From Thiotrichales bacterium 19S9-11 (GTDB lineage: Bacteria; Pseudomonadota; Gammaproteobacteria; Francisellales; Francisellaceae), in NCBI GenBank assembly GCA_021713395.1, contig JAKJJT010000001.1:62001-126000 (forward strand): DNA of 64,000 bases. The letters run 5' to 3'. The position numbers and the translations under genes are program-made. Positions 1-9,816 of this stretch are shown here, in pieces; within the stretch, counting starts at the first letter, position 1; every line of letters begins with the position of its first letter. The notes below the pieces were generated by a model that saw nothing but the letters and a program-made list of their open reading frames with translations, ran no database searches and was not told the DNA's origin.

Positions 1-257
1 TGTCTATTACGTTGATCTGCAAAGTTAAATGTGATATTGGTTGCATTTGGTTGTGCTTCTTCTGATTGACCAACAATTAGATTATGACGCTGCTCATCTA
101 GTTGAACATTAATATCATACGGTGCTCCAATCTCTGCAACATTATCATCCGTATTAACTGAAAGACTATAATCAATTTGTGCTGCATTGGCATTGGTATA
201 ACCAAGCGCTGATAATGACAGTACTGCAATGGCTAGCTTATGAATTTTTATTTTCAT
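1..257 (-). CDS. Exported protein, 5' part only (C-terminus beyond window)
   Basis: The reading frame opens with ATG at 257 behind a good ribosome site (AGGGGG at 265-270) and runs off the left edge without a stop. The first 85 residues begin MKIKIHKLAIAVLSLSALG and continue to TNANA-A, a clear Sec signal peptide probably cleaved near residue 25. The mature part seen so far is polar (QIDYSLSVNTDDN) and has no cysteine or recognisable motif. It is likely periplasmic or surface-exposed. Function not recognised. It points the same way as mdh, but about 200 nt separate them, so it is probably transcribed on its own. Confidence 0.75.
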   Translation of the reverse strand, partial: MKIKIHKLAIAVLSLSALGYTNANAAQIDYSLSVNTDDNVAEIGAPYDINVQLDEQRHNLIVGQSEEAQPNATNITFNFADQRNR

Positions 258-291
258 TTATTTCCCCCTATGTGTTATTGCTATAAATTAA

Positions 292-323
292 TTACAAAAA
301 TATATTTAAAGTAATTTTTGTAA
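292..323. repeat. Perfect 10-bp inverted repeat in the gap before the exported gene
   Basis: TTACAAAAAT (292-301) and ATTTTTGTAA (314-323) are exact reverse complements around a 12-nt AT loop. It lies downstream of mdh and upstream of the exported protein gene. It could be a weak terminator of the mdh operon or an operator dyad; the stem is almost all A-T, so a strong hairpin is unlikely. The rest of the 198-nt gap is plain AT-rich sequence. Confidence 0.4.
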
Positions 324-455
324 CGATTTTAATATGAACATAATTATTTGGTAGATGCAAATAGTAATTTTAAATTATTTTAATATTGATTGATCATCAT
401 GTTAGTTATTATAAAGTCGTACATTAAATGATTAGTTTGTTGATTGTTTTGATGA

Positions 456-1439
456 TTAAATAAGACCCAATGACTTAACAGCATCACGCTCTTGGATTAA
501 TTCATCTAAAGTAATTTTTATTTTCTCATTACTAAATTGGTTATGATCAAGGCCTTCAACAATTTGTAATTGCCCATTAACTGTACGTGTCGGCATTGAG
601 AAAATTAAACCTTCATCAACGCCATATTGACCTTGTGAACATGAAGCAATTGAGTAACTGTCATTATCTTTCGTATCAAAAACTAAGTTATAAACACTTT
701 GAACCACAGCAGATGCAGCAGATGCAGCAGATGATGCACCACGCGCTTGAATAATAGCAGCGCCTCGTTTTTGAACAGTTTCAATAAACTCACCCTGTAA
801 CCAAGCTGTGTCACCAATCACATCAAATGCACTTTGACCATTAATTTTTGCATTATAAAAGTCTGGATATTGCGTTGCTGAGTGGTTACCCCAAATTGTC
901 ATATTCGTAATTGCAGTTACATCAACATTAGCTTTTTGAGCTAATTGTGCTTTTGCGCGATTTTCATCTAAAGCAGTCATTGCAAAAAAACGATTTTTAC
1001 TAATATCTGGTGCATTATGCATGGTAATTAATGCATTGGTATTGCATGGATTACCAACCGCTAATACTCTAATATCAGATGCTGCATATTCGTTTAATGC
1101 TTGCCCCATTGGTTTAAAGATACCACCATTGACTTGAAGTAAGTCTGATCGTTCCATACCTGCTTTTCTAGGCACTGCTCCTACTAATAAAACCCAATTA
1201 GCATCTTTTACAGCTTCTTTAACATCCGAAGTACACTGAATACTTTTTAATAGTGGAAATGCACAATCTTCTAGTTCCATTTGAACGCCTTTTAATGCAT
1301 TCATTGCTGGTTCAATTTCTAATAAGCTTAAATCTACTGCCGTTTGATCACCAAACATTTGACCAGATGCAATTCTAAATAATAAAGCATAACCAATGTT
1401 ACCAGCAGCCCCTGTTACAACAACTTTTACTCGATTCAT
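456..1439 (-). CDS. mdh: Malate dehydrogenase (NAD-dependent)
   Basis: Interconverts malate and oxaloacetate with NAD in the TCA cycle, in the cytosol. The 327-residue length suits the type 2 (cytosolic-like) MDH family. An N-terminal Rossmann motif [11 protein letters not shown] lies at residues 10-20. The substrate Arg loop is around [15 protein letters not shown], and the catalytic His is in [13 protein letters not shown] near residue 187. [15 protein letters not shown] near residue 235 is encoded by three near-identical 9-bp units (about 717-742). ATG at 1439 has AGGAGA just upstream. It is the last gene of an apparent operon, 21 nt after asnS. Confidence 0.95.
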   Translation of the reverse strand: MNRVKVVVTGAAGNIGYALLFRIASGQMFGDQTAVDLSLLEIEPAMNALKGVQMELEDCAFPLLKSIQCTSDVKEAVKDANWVLLVGAVPRKAGMERSDLLQVNGGIFKPMGQALNEYAASDIRVLAVGNPCNTNALITMHNAPDISKNRFFAMTALDENRAKAQLAQKANVDVTAITNMTIWGNHSATQYPDFYNAKINGQSAFDVIGDTAWLQGEFIETVQKRGAAIIQARGASSAASAASAVVQSVYNLVFDTKDNDSYSIASCSQGQYGVDEGLIFSMPTRTVNGQLQIVEGLDHNQFSNEKIKITLDELIQERDAVKSLGLI

Positions 1440-1460
1440 CTTTTATCTCCTAATTAAAAC

Positions 1461-2873
1461 TTAAAACTCTGCATGTCCTGGCGTTCGTGGAAATGGAATT
1501 ACATCTCGGATATTACTAACAGATGTGATATAGCTTAATAATCTTTCAAAACCAAGGCCAAAACCACTGTGCGCTACTGTACCATAACGCCTTAAATCTC
1601 GATACCACCAAAGTGCTTCTTTATCAATCTCCATCTCATCTAAACGTTGATCAAGATAATCCAAGCGCTCTTCACGTTGGCTGCCACCAATTAACTCACC
1701 AATACCTGGCACTAATACATCCATAGCAGCAACTGTCTTACCGTCATCATTGATTCGCATGTAAAATGCTTTAATATCTTTTGGATAATTCATTAAGATC
1801 ACAGGTGCTTTAGCATATGTTTCGCATAAGTAACGTTCATGCTCTGATTGTAAATCAACACCCCATTGAACTGGAAATTCAAATTTTTGATCTGCATTTT
1901 TTAGAATTTCAATTGCATCTGTATAGTCCATTTTCACAAATGGCTTTTCAATAACTGACTTCAATCGATCAATGACGCCCTTATCAACCCATTGATTGAA
2001 AAAGGTCATATCATCAGAACGAACCGTTATTACTTCAGCAATCACTGCCTTTAACATCCTTTCAGATAAATTAGCAATATCATCTAAATTAGCAAAAGCA
2101 ACTTCAGGCTCTAACATCCAAAACTCTGCTAGATGGCGTGAAGTATTTGAGTTTTCAGCCCTAAATGTCGGCCCAAAGGTATAAACTTTAGATAAGCCTA
2201 AGCAATAGCTTTCAACATTTAACTGTCCAGAAACTGTAAGACTGACTTCTTGATTAAAAAAGTCATCTACCTGATTTGATTTATCTGAACCATTTAAAGC
2301 AAGTTGCTGTTTTGTTAATGTTGATACACGAAACATCTCTCCTGCACCTTCACAATCATTGGTTGTAATAATTGGTGTATTTACCCAATAAAAACCCTCA
2401 TTAGATAAAAATTGATGAATCGCTTGAGCAAGTGTATGTCTTACTCTTGCAACAGCACCAATTAAGTTTGTTCTAACGCGAAGATGCGCATTTTCACGTA
2501 AGTGCTCAACGGTATGACGTTTGGGTGAGACAGGGTAAGTTTCAGGGTTATCAATCCAACCATGAACTTTCACACTATCTGCCATAATCTCAACTTTTTG
2601 GCCGCCACCTTGTGAAGGAACAAGCTTACCAAAGATCTCAACAGAGCAGTCTTTAGTTAATTTTAAAACTTCATTTGAATAATTATCTAATGAATCAGGT
2701 ACAACTGCCTGTATTGGATCAAAGCAAGAACCATCATGAACGCTGATAAAAGAGATACCTGCTTTTGAATCTCTTCTTGTTCTAACCCAACCTTGGATGC
2801 AAACTGTTTGATCAACTAGCGTTTGATCTGATAGTAGTGTTTTAACTGCGTAAACTTTTTTCTCTTCTGTCAT
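1461..2873 (-). CDS. asnS: Asparaginyl-tRNA synthetase
   Basis: Charges tRNA-Asn with asparagine; a class IIb synthetase. From ATG at 2873 the protein has 470 residues (E. coli AsnS has 466): an N-terminal OB-fold anticodon-binding domain ([16 protein letters not shown]) and a class II catalytic core with motif 2 around [23 protein letters not shown] and motif 3 [10 protein letters not shown] at the end. An upstream in-frame ATG at 2939 would add 22 hydrophobic residues foreign to the family and overlap the epimerase gene, so it is rejected. The gap to the epimerase stop is 19 nt and to mdh 21 nt, consistent with one transcript. Confidence 0.95.
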   Translation of the reverse strand: MTEEKKVYAVKTLLSDQTLVDQTVCIQGWVRTRRDSKAGISFISVHDGSCFDPIQAVVPDSLDNYSNEVLKLTKDCSVEIFGKLVPSQGGGQKVEIMADSVKVHGWIDNPETYPVSPKRHTVEHLRENAHLRVRTNLIGAVARVRHTLAQAIHQFLSNEGFYWVNTPIITTNDCEGAGEMFRVSTLTKQQLALNGSDKSNQVDDFFNQEVSLTVSGQLNVESYCLGLSKVYTFGPTFRAENSNTSRHLAEFWMLEPEVAFANLDDIANLSERMLKAVIAEVITVRSDDMTFFNQWVDKGVIDRLKSVIEKPFVKMDYTDAIEILKNADQKFEFPVQWGVDLQSEHERYLCETYAKAPVILMNYPKDIKAFYMRINDDGKTVAAMDVLVPGIGELIGGSQREERLDYLDQRLDEMEIDKEALWWYRDLRRYGTVAHSGFGLGFERLLSYITSVSNIRDVIPFPRTPGHAEF

Positions 2874-2892
2874 TTTGTTATTATTTCCGCTT

Positions 2893-3900
2893 TTATAATT
2901 GATAATAATTGCGATACCAAGCAACAAAATGAGCAACACCTTCTTCTACTGATATCTTTGGCTTATAACCTAAATCAGATTCGAGTAAACTTGTATCTGC
3001 ACAAGTTGAAGGCACATCACCATCTTGCATTGGCATTAAATTTAACTGTGCTTTTTTGTTAGTTGCTTTTTCAATGGCATGAATATAGTCCATTAATTCA
3101 ACTGGCTTATTATTGCCAATATTATAAATTCGATACGGCGCATAGCTTGTTGCAGGATTTGGATTATCACTATCCCAATTAGAATCACTTTGAGCCTTCT
3201 TATCAATAGCGCGTGAAACCCCTTCAACAATATCATCGATGTAAGTAAAGTCTCTGAGCATCTTACCATAGTTAAAAACATCAATCGGTTTATCTAATAA
3301 GATGTTTTTTGTAAACAAAAATAATGCCATATCAGGCCGTCCCCAAGGACCATAAACTGTAAAAAAGCGCAAACCTGTTGAAGGCAGTTGATATAAATTT
3401 GCATAGCTATGTGCCATGAGCTCATTGGCCTTTTTTGTCGCGGCATATAATGACATTGGGTGATCTGCACCCTTTGTTTCAGTAAATGGCTGATTAGTAT
3501 TTGCACCATAAACTGAGCTTGTTGAAGCATAAACTAAATGCTCAATATGATAATATCGAGCACCTTCTAAAATATTTGTAAAACCAGTTAAGTTAGAATC
3601 AATATAACTCATTGGATTTTTAATTGAGTAGCGAACTCCTGCTTGAGCTGCCAAATGACATATTTTCTCAAATTGATAGCGCTTAAATAAGTCTGCCATC
3701 TTTTCTTTATCTGCTAGATCAATTTTTTCAAACGTGAAATTATCAAATGCCTCTAGCTTTCTCAAACGTGCCTTTTTTAAATCAACATCATAATAATCAT
3801 TTAAGTTATCTAAACCAATAACTGTATCGCCCTGACTTAAACGTTTTAACGTTAAATGAAAGCCAATAAACCCACAACAACCGGTTACTAATAATACCAT
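2893..3900 (-). CDS. UDP-glucuronate 4-epimerase-type NAD-dependent sugar epimerase
   Basis: Extended SDR family. From ATG at 3900 the protein has 335 residues, the usual length of UDP-GlcA 4-epimerases (CapI/LpsL type). The start is [16 protein letters not shown] with the NAD-binding GxxGFIG motif; the catalytic Ser and Tyr-x3-Lys are in ASTSSVYG and [27 protein letters not shown] is the subgroup signature. AGGTGG sits 5 nt before ATG 3900, whereas the upstream start at 3942 would overlap the barrel gene. The likely product, UDP-galacturonate, feeds LPS, O-antigen or capsule synthesis. The exact sugar specificity is inferred. Confidence 0.88.
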   Translation of the reverse strand: MVLLVTGCCGFIGFHLTLKRLSQGDTVIGLDNLNDYYDVDLKKARLRKLEAFDNFTFEKIDLADKEKMADLFKRYQFEKICHLAAQAGVRYSIKNPMSYIDSNLTGFTNILEGARYYHIEHLVYASTSSVYGANTNQPFTETKGADHPMSLYAATKKANELMAHSYANLYQLPSTGLRFFTVYGPWGRPDMALFLFTKNILLDKPIDVFNYGKMLRDFTYIDDIVEGVSRAIDKKAQSDSNWDSDNPNPATSYAPYRIYNIGNNKPVELMDYIHAIEKATNKKAQLNLMPMQDGDVPSTCADTSLLESDLGYKPKISVEEGVAHFVAWYRNYYQL

Positions 3901-3919
3901 ATTTCCACCTAACTTTATG

Positions 3920-4462
3920 TTATAACTCAAATCCAAGACCAAAGCTTAATAATGCACTTGAAGGTAGGCCTTCCCCTTGATTAACTTGATATTGTATCAC
4001 GCTATAAAAGCCATGCGCCAATTTATATTTAAAGCCTAAGCCCCAAAATAAATTATTATTATGCTTTTTATCAATTTTATTATTGGTAAAATCTAAACTG
4101 CCTTGATTTAAACGACCAATCCCTAACTTACCAATTAATGATAGTCCATCCATAGGTAAAGGTGCATCACCTTTAACGGCAATATTATAACTAGAAAGTG
4201 ACGCACTTTGATTTGTAGCATTATAACGATAGGTGACATCAGGGTAATTTATAAAGCCTGCTTCAACACCAACAATTGGAACAATCATCCAGCCTACATT
4301 TAAGTTATACCCTAAACCGCCATCCTTCTGATTAACTGCATTAGATATTGTATTTGGGCCAGAAAACGTATAACCCCCATTGATGTCAATATATGGCCCA
4401 ATTGCCCAAGCATTTGAAAACAAAGTAAATAAAAATAATAGATACGATAAACGCTTTATCAT
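3920..4462 (-). CDS. Outer-membrane beta-barrel protein (OmpA/OmpW-like fold)
   Basis: 180 residues from ATG 4462 (AAGG 7 nt upstream; a TTG two codons earlier is less likely). Signal peptide [20 protein letters not shown], cleavage after AWA. The mature protein alternates aromatic, small and polar residues in short strands ([54 protein letters not shown]) as in eight-stranded porin-like barrels. It ends in Leu rather than the usual terminal Phe/Trp. Likely a small outer-membrane surface protein. Specific function unknown. First gene of the operon continuing into the epimerase. Confidence 0.75.
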   Translation of the reverse strand: MIKRLSYLLFLFTLFSNAWAIGPYIDINGGYTFSGPNTISNAVNQKDGGLGYNLNVGWMIVPIVGVEAGFINYPDVTYRYNATNQSASLSSYNIAVKGDAPLPMDGLSLIGKLGIGRLNQGSLDFTNNKIDKKHNNNLFWGLGFKYKLAHGFYSVIQYQVNQGEGLPSSALLSFGLGFEL

Positions 4463-4612
4463 AACCAAGCCTTTTATATTTGAGTCTTAAAAAGAATGAT
4501 CTAGATTATCACATAAAACCCAATTGATAGGAAAAGATTTCTTAACTAATACCATAATGCTTGATACCATCAATATTAAAAGGACATTAATGTAATCTAA
4601 GGACTTACTATC

Positions 4613-5386
4613 ATGAAAACAAAACTTCAAATTGCTAGTGACTGGCTACCACGCTATACCGGTATGCCATTAAAAAACTTTGGAGAATATATTCTTTTAA
4701 CTAACTTTCGTGCCTATTTAGATCAGTTTGCTGAGCGGTTTAACTCTAAAATATTCGGTGATGCATTACCTATGCAAGCAACAACGAATGAGCATGGCGT
4801 TACAATGATCAATTTTGGTATGGGTTCACCAAATACAGCAACAATTCTAGATTTATTAACGGCTGTTTCCCCAAAAGCAGTCTTATTGCTGGGTAAATGT
4901 GGCGGCATTAAAAAATCAACTGAAATTGGACATTTTATCTTACCTATTGCTGCTGTTAGAGGAGATGGGACAAGTAATGACTATATGCTACCTGAAGTAC
5001 CTGCACTACCTTCATTTAAGCTACATAAGTTTATTTCAGAAAAACTCTATGAACAGCAACTAGAGTATCGTACGGGTGTTATTTATACAACAAACCGTCG
5101 TGTCTGGGAATGGGATGAATCCTTTAAAGACTATCTAAAAAAACTCTCTGTTATTGGTATTGACATGGAAACTGCTACTTTATTTATTGTTGGTCATGCT
5201 AATCATATTCCACGTGGTGCACTACTATTAGTTTCTGATCTTCCAATGACACCTGAAGGCGTTAAAACAAGCCGACTTGATAAATCTACTAACCAAAAAT
5301 ATACAGATCTTCATTTAGACCTTGGTATTCAAGCTATGATGGATATTGGTAAAAATGATGAATTTTTAAAGCACTATCACTACTAG
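4613..5386 (+). CDS. AMP nucleosidase, short form (PNP/UDP phosphorylase superfamily)
   Basis: Predicted to split AMP into adenine and ribose-5-phosphate. The 257 residues lack the N-terminal domain of E. coli Amn (484 aa) and match the short AMP nucleosidases. Family marks are ITFG-like INFGMGSPNTATI, GKCGGIKKSTEIGHFILPIAAVRGDGTS (phosphate/ribose site) and GIDMETATLF (the MET/E ribose-binding element) near residue 185, followed by LLVSDLPMTPEGVKT. ATG 4613 has AAGGA 9 nt upstream. It diverges from the barrel operon and its stop is 2 nt from the trkH stop. Exact substrate (AMP versus nucleoside) is family inference. Confidence 0.8.
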   Translation: MKTKLQIASDWLPRYTGMPLKNFGEYILLTNFRAYLDQFAERFNSKIFGDALPMQATTNEHGVTMINFGMGSPNTATILDLLTAVSPKAVLLLGKCGGIKKSTEIGHFILPIAAVRGDGTSNDYMLPEVPALPSFKLHKFISEKLYEQQLEYRTGVIYTTNRRVWEWDESFKDYLKKLSVIGIDMETATLFIVGHANHIPRGALLLVSDLPMTPEGVKTSRLDKSTNQKYTDLHLDLGIQAMMDIGKNDEFLKHYHY

Positions 5387-5388
5387 GC

Positions 5389-6846
5389 TTATCGTCGCCA
5401 AAAGGCTGGCATTAACAAAACTAAAACCGTAAAAACTTCTAAACGGCCAACAAGCATTGCTAAGGCTAATACCCAGTTTGCTAAGTCAGGTAATGCTGAA
5501 TAATTAGCACTAATTTCTGAAATCCCTGCACCTGTATTTGAAATACAAGCAGCAATTGCAGCTAATGCCGTCATTGGTTCAACTGATAGTAACATTAAAA
5601 CAAGCCATAAAAATGTCATAATACAAAAATAACCTGCAATAAATGCCCAAACACTATTAATTGCACCTTCGGACATGGCCTTAGTGCCAAATTTAATTGG
5701 AAAAACACCTTGCGGATGCACCAACCGGCTCATTTCACGGGATAGTTGCTGCTTAACTAAAACCGCTCGAATAATTTTAATACCGCCTGATGTTGAGCCT
5801 GCACAGCCGCCCACTAAACCAAGTAACATTAAAACAGTTGGAATAAATAAAGGCCATGAGGCATAGTCACTATTTGATGTAAACCCTGTGTTAGTTGCAA
5901 ATGAAAGGACCTGGAAGAAACTTTCAAGTAATGCTCTGGCTGAATTACTATAATATTGCTGTAAAATTAAAGTCAAACCAACTACCAAACCAATAAAAAA
6001 AAGATAATAGATATAAAAACGAAATTCAGTATCTTTCCAATAAATGCTAATACGTCGACGACTAAGTGCAACAAAGTGAAGCGCAAAGCTCACAGCACCA
6101 ATAAGCATAAAAACCATTGCAATTAAGTATATCTGAGGCTTATCGCTATAATAGGCCATTGATACATCATGTGGTGCAAACCCACCAGTACCAACTGTTG
6201 AAAATGCATAACAAATCGCATCGAATAGACTCATGCCTGCTACATAATAGCTAATGATACAAGCAATAGCTAAGACAATATAAATAAGCCATAACGCTTT
6301 TGCTGTTTCCATAATACGTGGGGTTAATTTATTTTCTTTCCAAGGGCCACTTGCTTCAGCACGATAAAGCTGCATACCACCAACACCTATTAAAGGTAAG
6401 ATTGCAACTGCTAAAACAATAATTCCCATACCACCGAAAAATTGCGCTTGCTGGCGATAGTATAAAATACTTTTAGGCAAATCATCTAAATGTGTAATTA
6501 AGGTTGCCCCTGTCGTTGTAATACCAGACATAGACTCAAAAACGGCATCGCTTATCGATAAGTGTAATCCCTTAGATAACATATAAGGAATTGCACCAAA
6601 TAGTCCTAGAACAAACCAAATTAAAAAAACAACAATAAAGCCATCTCTTGGCGTTAACTCTTTTTTATTTTTATGGGTCAAAACCCATAAAAGAAGCCCA
6701 ACAGAAAAAGTAATCACAAAACCTAAAATAAATGCTCTTGCGTTATTTTCTTGATAAATATAATCGACAATCACAGGCGATAGTAACGTTAGACTATAAA
6801 ACATTAACAATACACCGAGCACCTTGCCGGTAGCTCTAAATTTCAT
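5389..6846 (-). CDS. trkH: Trk potassium uptake system membrane subunit
   Basis: K+-translocating subunit of the Trk system in the inner membrane, normally gated by the NAD-binding TrkA (not in this window). 485 residues, about ten hydrophobic segments. The four selectivity-filter repeats are visible: GITTTGATL (about residue 110), STVGTGGFAPHD (about 220), FATNTGFTSNSDY (about 320) and ISNTGAGISE (about 437). GLVGGCAGSTSGGIKIIR is a characteristic TrkH gating/interface loop. ATG 6846 has AAAGGA upstream. Converges on the AMP nucleosidase gene with almost no gap. Confidence 0.95.
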   Translation of the reverse strand: MKFRATGKVLGVLLMFYSLTLLSPVIVDYIYQENNARAFILGFVITFSVGLLLWVLTHKNKKELTPRDGFIVVFLIWFVLGLFGAIPYMLSKGLHLSISDAVFESMSGITTTGATLITHLDDLPKSILYYRQQAQFFGGMGIIVLAVAILPLIGVGGMQLYRAEASGPWKENKLTPRIMETAKALWLIYIVLAIACIISYYVAGMSLFDAICYAFSTVGTGGFAPHDVSMAYYSDKPQIYLIAMVFMLIGAVSFALHFVALSRRRISIYWKDTEFRFYIYYLFFIGLVVGLTLILQQYYSNSARALLESFFQVLSFATNTGFTSNSDYASWPLFIPTVLMLLGLVGGCAGSTSGGIKIIRAVLVKQQLSREMSRLVHPQGVFPIKFGTKAMSEGAINSVWAFIAGYFCIMTFLWLVLMLLSVEPMTALAAIAACISNTGAGISEISANYSALPDLANWVLALAMLVGRLEVFTVLVLLMPAFWRR

Positions 6847-6908
6847 TTAAGTTTTTCCTTTTATACCACTTTTACTGTTTCTATCGTGATTTCTCTCTCT
6901 TTGTGGAG

Positions 6909-6914
6909 TATAAT
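6909..6914 (+). promoter_or_regulatory. Consensus -10 box for the small gene at 6969
   Basis: A perfect TATAAT lies 54 nt before the ATG at 6969, in the short divergent gap between trkH and this gene. The sequence 17 nt upstream (around 6886, GTGATT) is a poor -35 match, so the promoter may rely on an activator. Confidence 0.4.
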
Positions 6915-6968
6915 CCGAAAAACGTGATTATTAAAGTTTTGTAAAGAAAAGAATTTGTGAGACTTAAC

Positions 6969-7160
6969 ATGAAAAAATTAATTTATAAACTCATTAACTT
7001 AGGCGATAGCAAAAAGAAAAGAGACTATATTAGTGATGTTGATCTTTTCTTACATAAATTTGATAAAGACCAACCTCGACGCTCACTCTCTCAAAAAAAA
7101 GAAGTTGCAAAGCATAGAGATATCTATACTAAAAAAGCTGCCCAGCGCATTAAGTGGTAG
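6969..7160 (+). CDS. Small basic protein of unknown function (63 aa)
   Basis: 63 residues from ATG 6969 (67 from GTG 6957; neither has a strong ribosome site). Sequence begins MKKLIYKLINLGDSKKKR, then SDVDLFLHKFDKDQPRRSLS and a highly charged tail ending RIKW. No signal peptide or membrane segment. The central D-x-FL-x-KFD-x-D-x-P pattern looks like a conserved short motif of small gammaproteobacterial proteins, but I cannot name the family. A -10 box at 6909 and the codon pattern support a real gene. Its stop abuts the stop of the converging gene at 7161. Confidence 0.6.
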   Translation: MKKLIYKLINLGDSKKKRDYISDVDLFLHKFDKDQPRRSLSQKKEVAKHRDIYTKKAAQRIKW

Positions 7161-8528
7161 TTAGCTATTTAGCTCTTTTTCCTTTTCTTTATTTTGTTTA
7201 CTTTGATGATCAAACACTGGTGATCCCGTGACTTCACTATCATTTGCTACTCCTACATTACTAGCCGTAGCTAATTGTGAGTTTTGTTGTGTATTCATCA
7301 TAGGCGTTGGTGTTTGTTGGGTTACCGGTGGTAAACTATTTGTCTGACTTGATGAGCTACTACTTGAGCTTTGTTGTGTCTGATTAGTTTTTGCTGGTAA
7401 GGTACTTGTGGAGCTGCTTTTTCTTTCAATCAGTTTTCTCTTTTCAGCTTGTTGGTGTTCTTTTTGCCAATCTTTGCGAATATTATCCAAGTAGTATTTA
7501 CCATCTGATGGTTGTAAAGTCATCTGAACATGTGACATATGTAAAAGTTGGAACTCCTTATAAATATCTTGAGCCACCAACATGCCGATACTTGGATTAA
7601 TCGCATCTTTTGCCAGCTTTTCATAGCCAAAAAGCTCAGCTACTAACTTAGTTAAAATACTTACAAAGCATGTATTATATGATGGAGAAGTTACATACCC
7701 TCTAGTATTCCAATGCCCAAGAAACATCAGTCGAAGCACATAGCGAGCTAACTGTGCATTCGTTGTGGCAGCCTCAACTTTTTTAATTATTTCTCTTACT
7801 TGCTTATATTTTTGTTCATCATTACTAGAGCTTCCAAGCCAACCTCTCTTATGCTCTTCTATCGCATCTTTTGCTGCCTTAATAATAATTGCTTTCTTTA
7901 ACGCTAAAATAGCATCTGGAAACACGGTTTGCTCTTTTTGGTTAAAGAAAGAAGAAATAAAGTGAAAGTCTTTATCTTTAACATCACTTTTATTGATAGT
8001 ACTTAACCCTAGGAATGATACGATTAGAGTTGCGGCATCTTCTGATGTTAATATATCATCTCTTAGCCAACATGTTTTTTCTTCTTTCTTCTTCATTTCT
8101 ACCTTAGAAATAAAATCAAGATATATTTCACTTGCCTGCTCTTTTATTGATAGTTCATTAGCCTGCACTGCATCGGAATCAGCCCCAAAACAAATACCAG
8201 CATTAATTAATACATTGCAGATATACAACGTATTATATGAGTTAATGTCCCAGTGTCCTTTAGATGCTGATAAAATAAATGCCTTAAACAAATTCTCAGT
8301 CTCTTCACTTTGCTCCATCATATCATTTGACATCATTTTTATTGTTCTTGACTGAGCAGCACTACTAGACTCTCCCATAAACTTTGCTTTAGCATCGCCA
8401 ATTTTGCTCGAGATAGTTTGTGTGTTTCCCTCTTCTGCTAATCTCGCAGACTCTTGAAGTATCCATTGTCCTGTCTTATATTCTGTAGAAAACACCTTTT
8501 GTAATAAGCTTAATAGTTTTTGCCTCAT
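7161..8528 (-). CDS. Unrecognised 455-aa protein with Ser/Gln-rich tail; candidate secreted effector
   Basis: ATG 8528 has GGAGA 8 nt upstream. No signal peptide or membrane span. Residues 1-360 are mainly helical and polar, with one motif duplicated: GHW-x3-SYNT at 91-100 and GHW-x9-SYNT at 271-286, each followed by a hydrophobic helix (LYICNVLI, CFVSILTKLV). Residues 370-455 are low complexity, rich in Ser, Gln, Thr and Pro (eight or more consecutive Ser near 387-394), ending in a charged KEKEKELNS. A globular part plus disordered polar C-terminus is common in type IV secretion effectors, but no secretion signal can be proven here. The function is unknown. Confidence 0.75.
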   Translation of the reverse strand: MRQKLLSLLQKVFSTEYKTGQWILQESARLAEEGNTQTISSKIGDAKAKFMGESSSAAQSRTIKMMSNDMMEQSEETENLFKAFILSASKGHWDINSYNTLYICNVLINAGICFGADSDAVQANELSIKEQASEIYLDFISKVEMKKKEEKTCWLRDDILTSEDAATLIVSFLGLSTINKSDVKDKDFHFISSFFNQKEQTVFPDAILALKKAIIIKAAKDAIEEHKRGWLGSSSNDEQKYKQVREIIKKVEAATTNAQLARYVLRLMFLGHWNTRGYVTSPSYNTCFVSILTKLVAELFGYEKLAKDAINPSIGMLVAQDIYKEFQLLHMSHVQMTLQPSDGKYYLDNIRKDWQKEHQQAEKRKLIERKSSSTSTLPAKTNQTQQSSSSSSSSQTNSLPPVTQQTPTPMMNTQQNSQLATASNVGVANDSEVTGSPVFDHQSKQNKEKEKELNS

Positions 8529-8736
8529 CTAATTATCTCCATATAATTATTCTTTATCATCCTGATTAGCACCGATTATAAAAATGGCTAATTAAAAAAT
8601 AAATCATAGTCTCTAATAATTTGTTACATAAAAAGAAAAAGCTTAAAGAAATAAGTTAAACAACACCAATGATCAACGATTAATCAAATCATATAATTAA
8701 TTGAAATAATTTAATAAATTAAAAACAAATAAAGAA

Positions 8737-9726
8737 TCAATAATGATAGTGCGTTAACAGCAAAGTTGCTTGTATACCTGGCACAAGGATAATTGCTAAA
8801 AGCGTACAGATGGTATTAATTGTTCTAGCGAGTTTAGTTCTCTGATGATGAGAGAAATAGTAGATAATCACAGTCATTAGAATCGTAACTGCTAAGAAAA
8901 CCATAGAGACTAGTTGTACTTGATCAACTAAAGTTAAACCTGTTGCAGCAGGTAGATAACTGTCAGTTAAAAGCTTATTACCGACAAGTGCAAAGATTGC
9001 ACCTGTAATTAAACCTAAGCGCCCGCGCAGTTCCCCTAAAGGTAAAAAGTAAATACATAAAGCCAAAAAGCAAGCCAAATAGGCAACCCCAAAAACTTGA
9101 ATTAGTTTACGAAAGCCTTTACGTTCTAACTCAATTTTATATGTTGCTCTGGCATACCTTAAACTATCTTTATCTTCTGGATTATCAAGCCCAAAATTTG
9201 ATTTATAATCATAGATATGTTGCTTCCAATAATTATTGGTGATAATCCAGCCATTAATGGCAACTTGAAGATCAATATTACTTTGTTCATTATCAACAAT
9301 AAAGATTAATTTATCAGCATTATTTCTGGTATCTTCAAAAACAAACTCAATGCTTTGATCATCCAACGGGTAACTATCAAAATCCCAGTTTTGGTGTAAT
9401 TTAGCATGATATTTACCACCTGCCCAATAACTGCCATTATCGAGATTCATTATTTCAGAGTGGATTTGTTTAACACTTTCAGCATTAACAATATCAAGAT
9501 ATTTTAGTGGGTTAAGGCTTTTATCTTTATAAATAACCCATAACCAAAAAGCAACATCAACAGTTTTATGTGAAATATCTGCACCAAAAATATCAGTGAC
9601 ATAAATACCAATGACTACTGGTTGAGGTTTTACATTGTTTTTACTATTGTCAGAAGCAATACCAATAGAACTTAAACTAACTATACTTGTTACAATGACT
9701 AATTTAAACCAAGTCACCCATCTCAT
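8737..9726 (-). CDS. Prokaryotic pentameric ligand-gated ion channel homologue
   Basis: About 329 residues (ATG 9726; GTG 9735 is an alternative). Signal peptide over the first 25 residues. The extracellular domain starts PVVIGIYVTDIFGADI, typical of bacterial pLGIC strand 1, and contains FDSYPLDDQ near residue 120, the Phe-Pro-x-Asp Cys-loop core without the cysteines. Four membrane spans follow: about 210-232 (M1), 240-262 (M2), 270-294 (M3) and 303-327 (M4). Probably a cation or anion channel of the inner membrane gated by a periplasmic ligand or pH; ligand and selectivity cannot be read. Stands alone, transcribed opposite to nothing close by. Confidence 0.72.
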   Translation of the reverse strand: MRWVTWFKLVIVTSIVSLSSIGIASDNSKNNVKPQPVVIGIYVTDIFGADISHKTVDVAFWLWVIYKDKSLNPLKYLDIVNAESVKQIHSEIMNLDNGSYWAGGKYHAKLHQNWDFDSYPLDDQSIEFVFEDTRNNADKLIFIVDNEQSNIDLQVAINGWIITNNYWKQHIYDYKSNFGLDNPEDKDSLRYARATYKIELERKGFRKLIQVFGVAYLACFLALCIYFLPLGELRGRLGLITGAIFALVGNKLLTDSYLPAATGLTLVDQVQLVSMVFLAVTILMTVIIYYFSHHQRTKLARTINTICTLLAIILVPGIQATLLLTHYHY

Positions 9727-9816
9727 CACAATCACACAATCTAATAATTATCCTTAAATTTAGTATAGGGCAATATTTAGCATTAGCCGTTATAAAAACA
9801 AAGAGCTTAAGAAGCT

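Noticed and set aside
717-742. 9-bp tandem repeat in mdh as a phase-variable locus
   Set aside because: Units are multiples of three and encode the Ala/Ser loop (GASSAASAA) found in normal MDH, so slippage would not switch the gene.
2874-2939. Hydrophobic N-terminal extension of AsnS
   Set aside because: The extra 22 residues resemble a membrane anchor but overlap the epimerase gene; the start at 2873 gives the normal length.
7993-8355. Open frame of 120 codons antisense to the Ser/Gln-tailed protein
   Set aside because: It is a shadow of the real gene, which has a ribosome site and continuous coding character on the minus strand.
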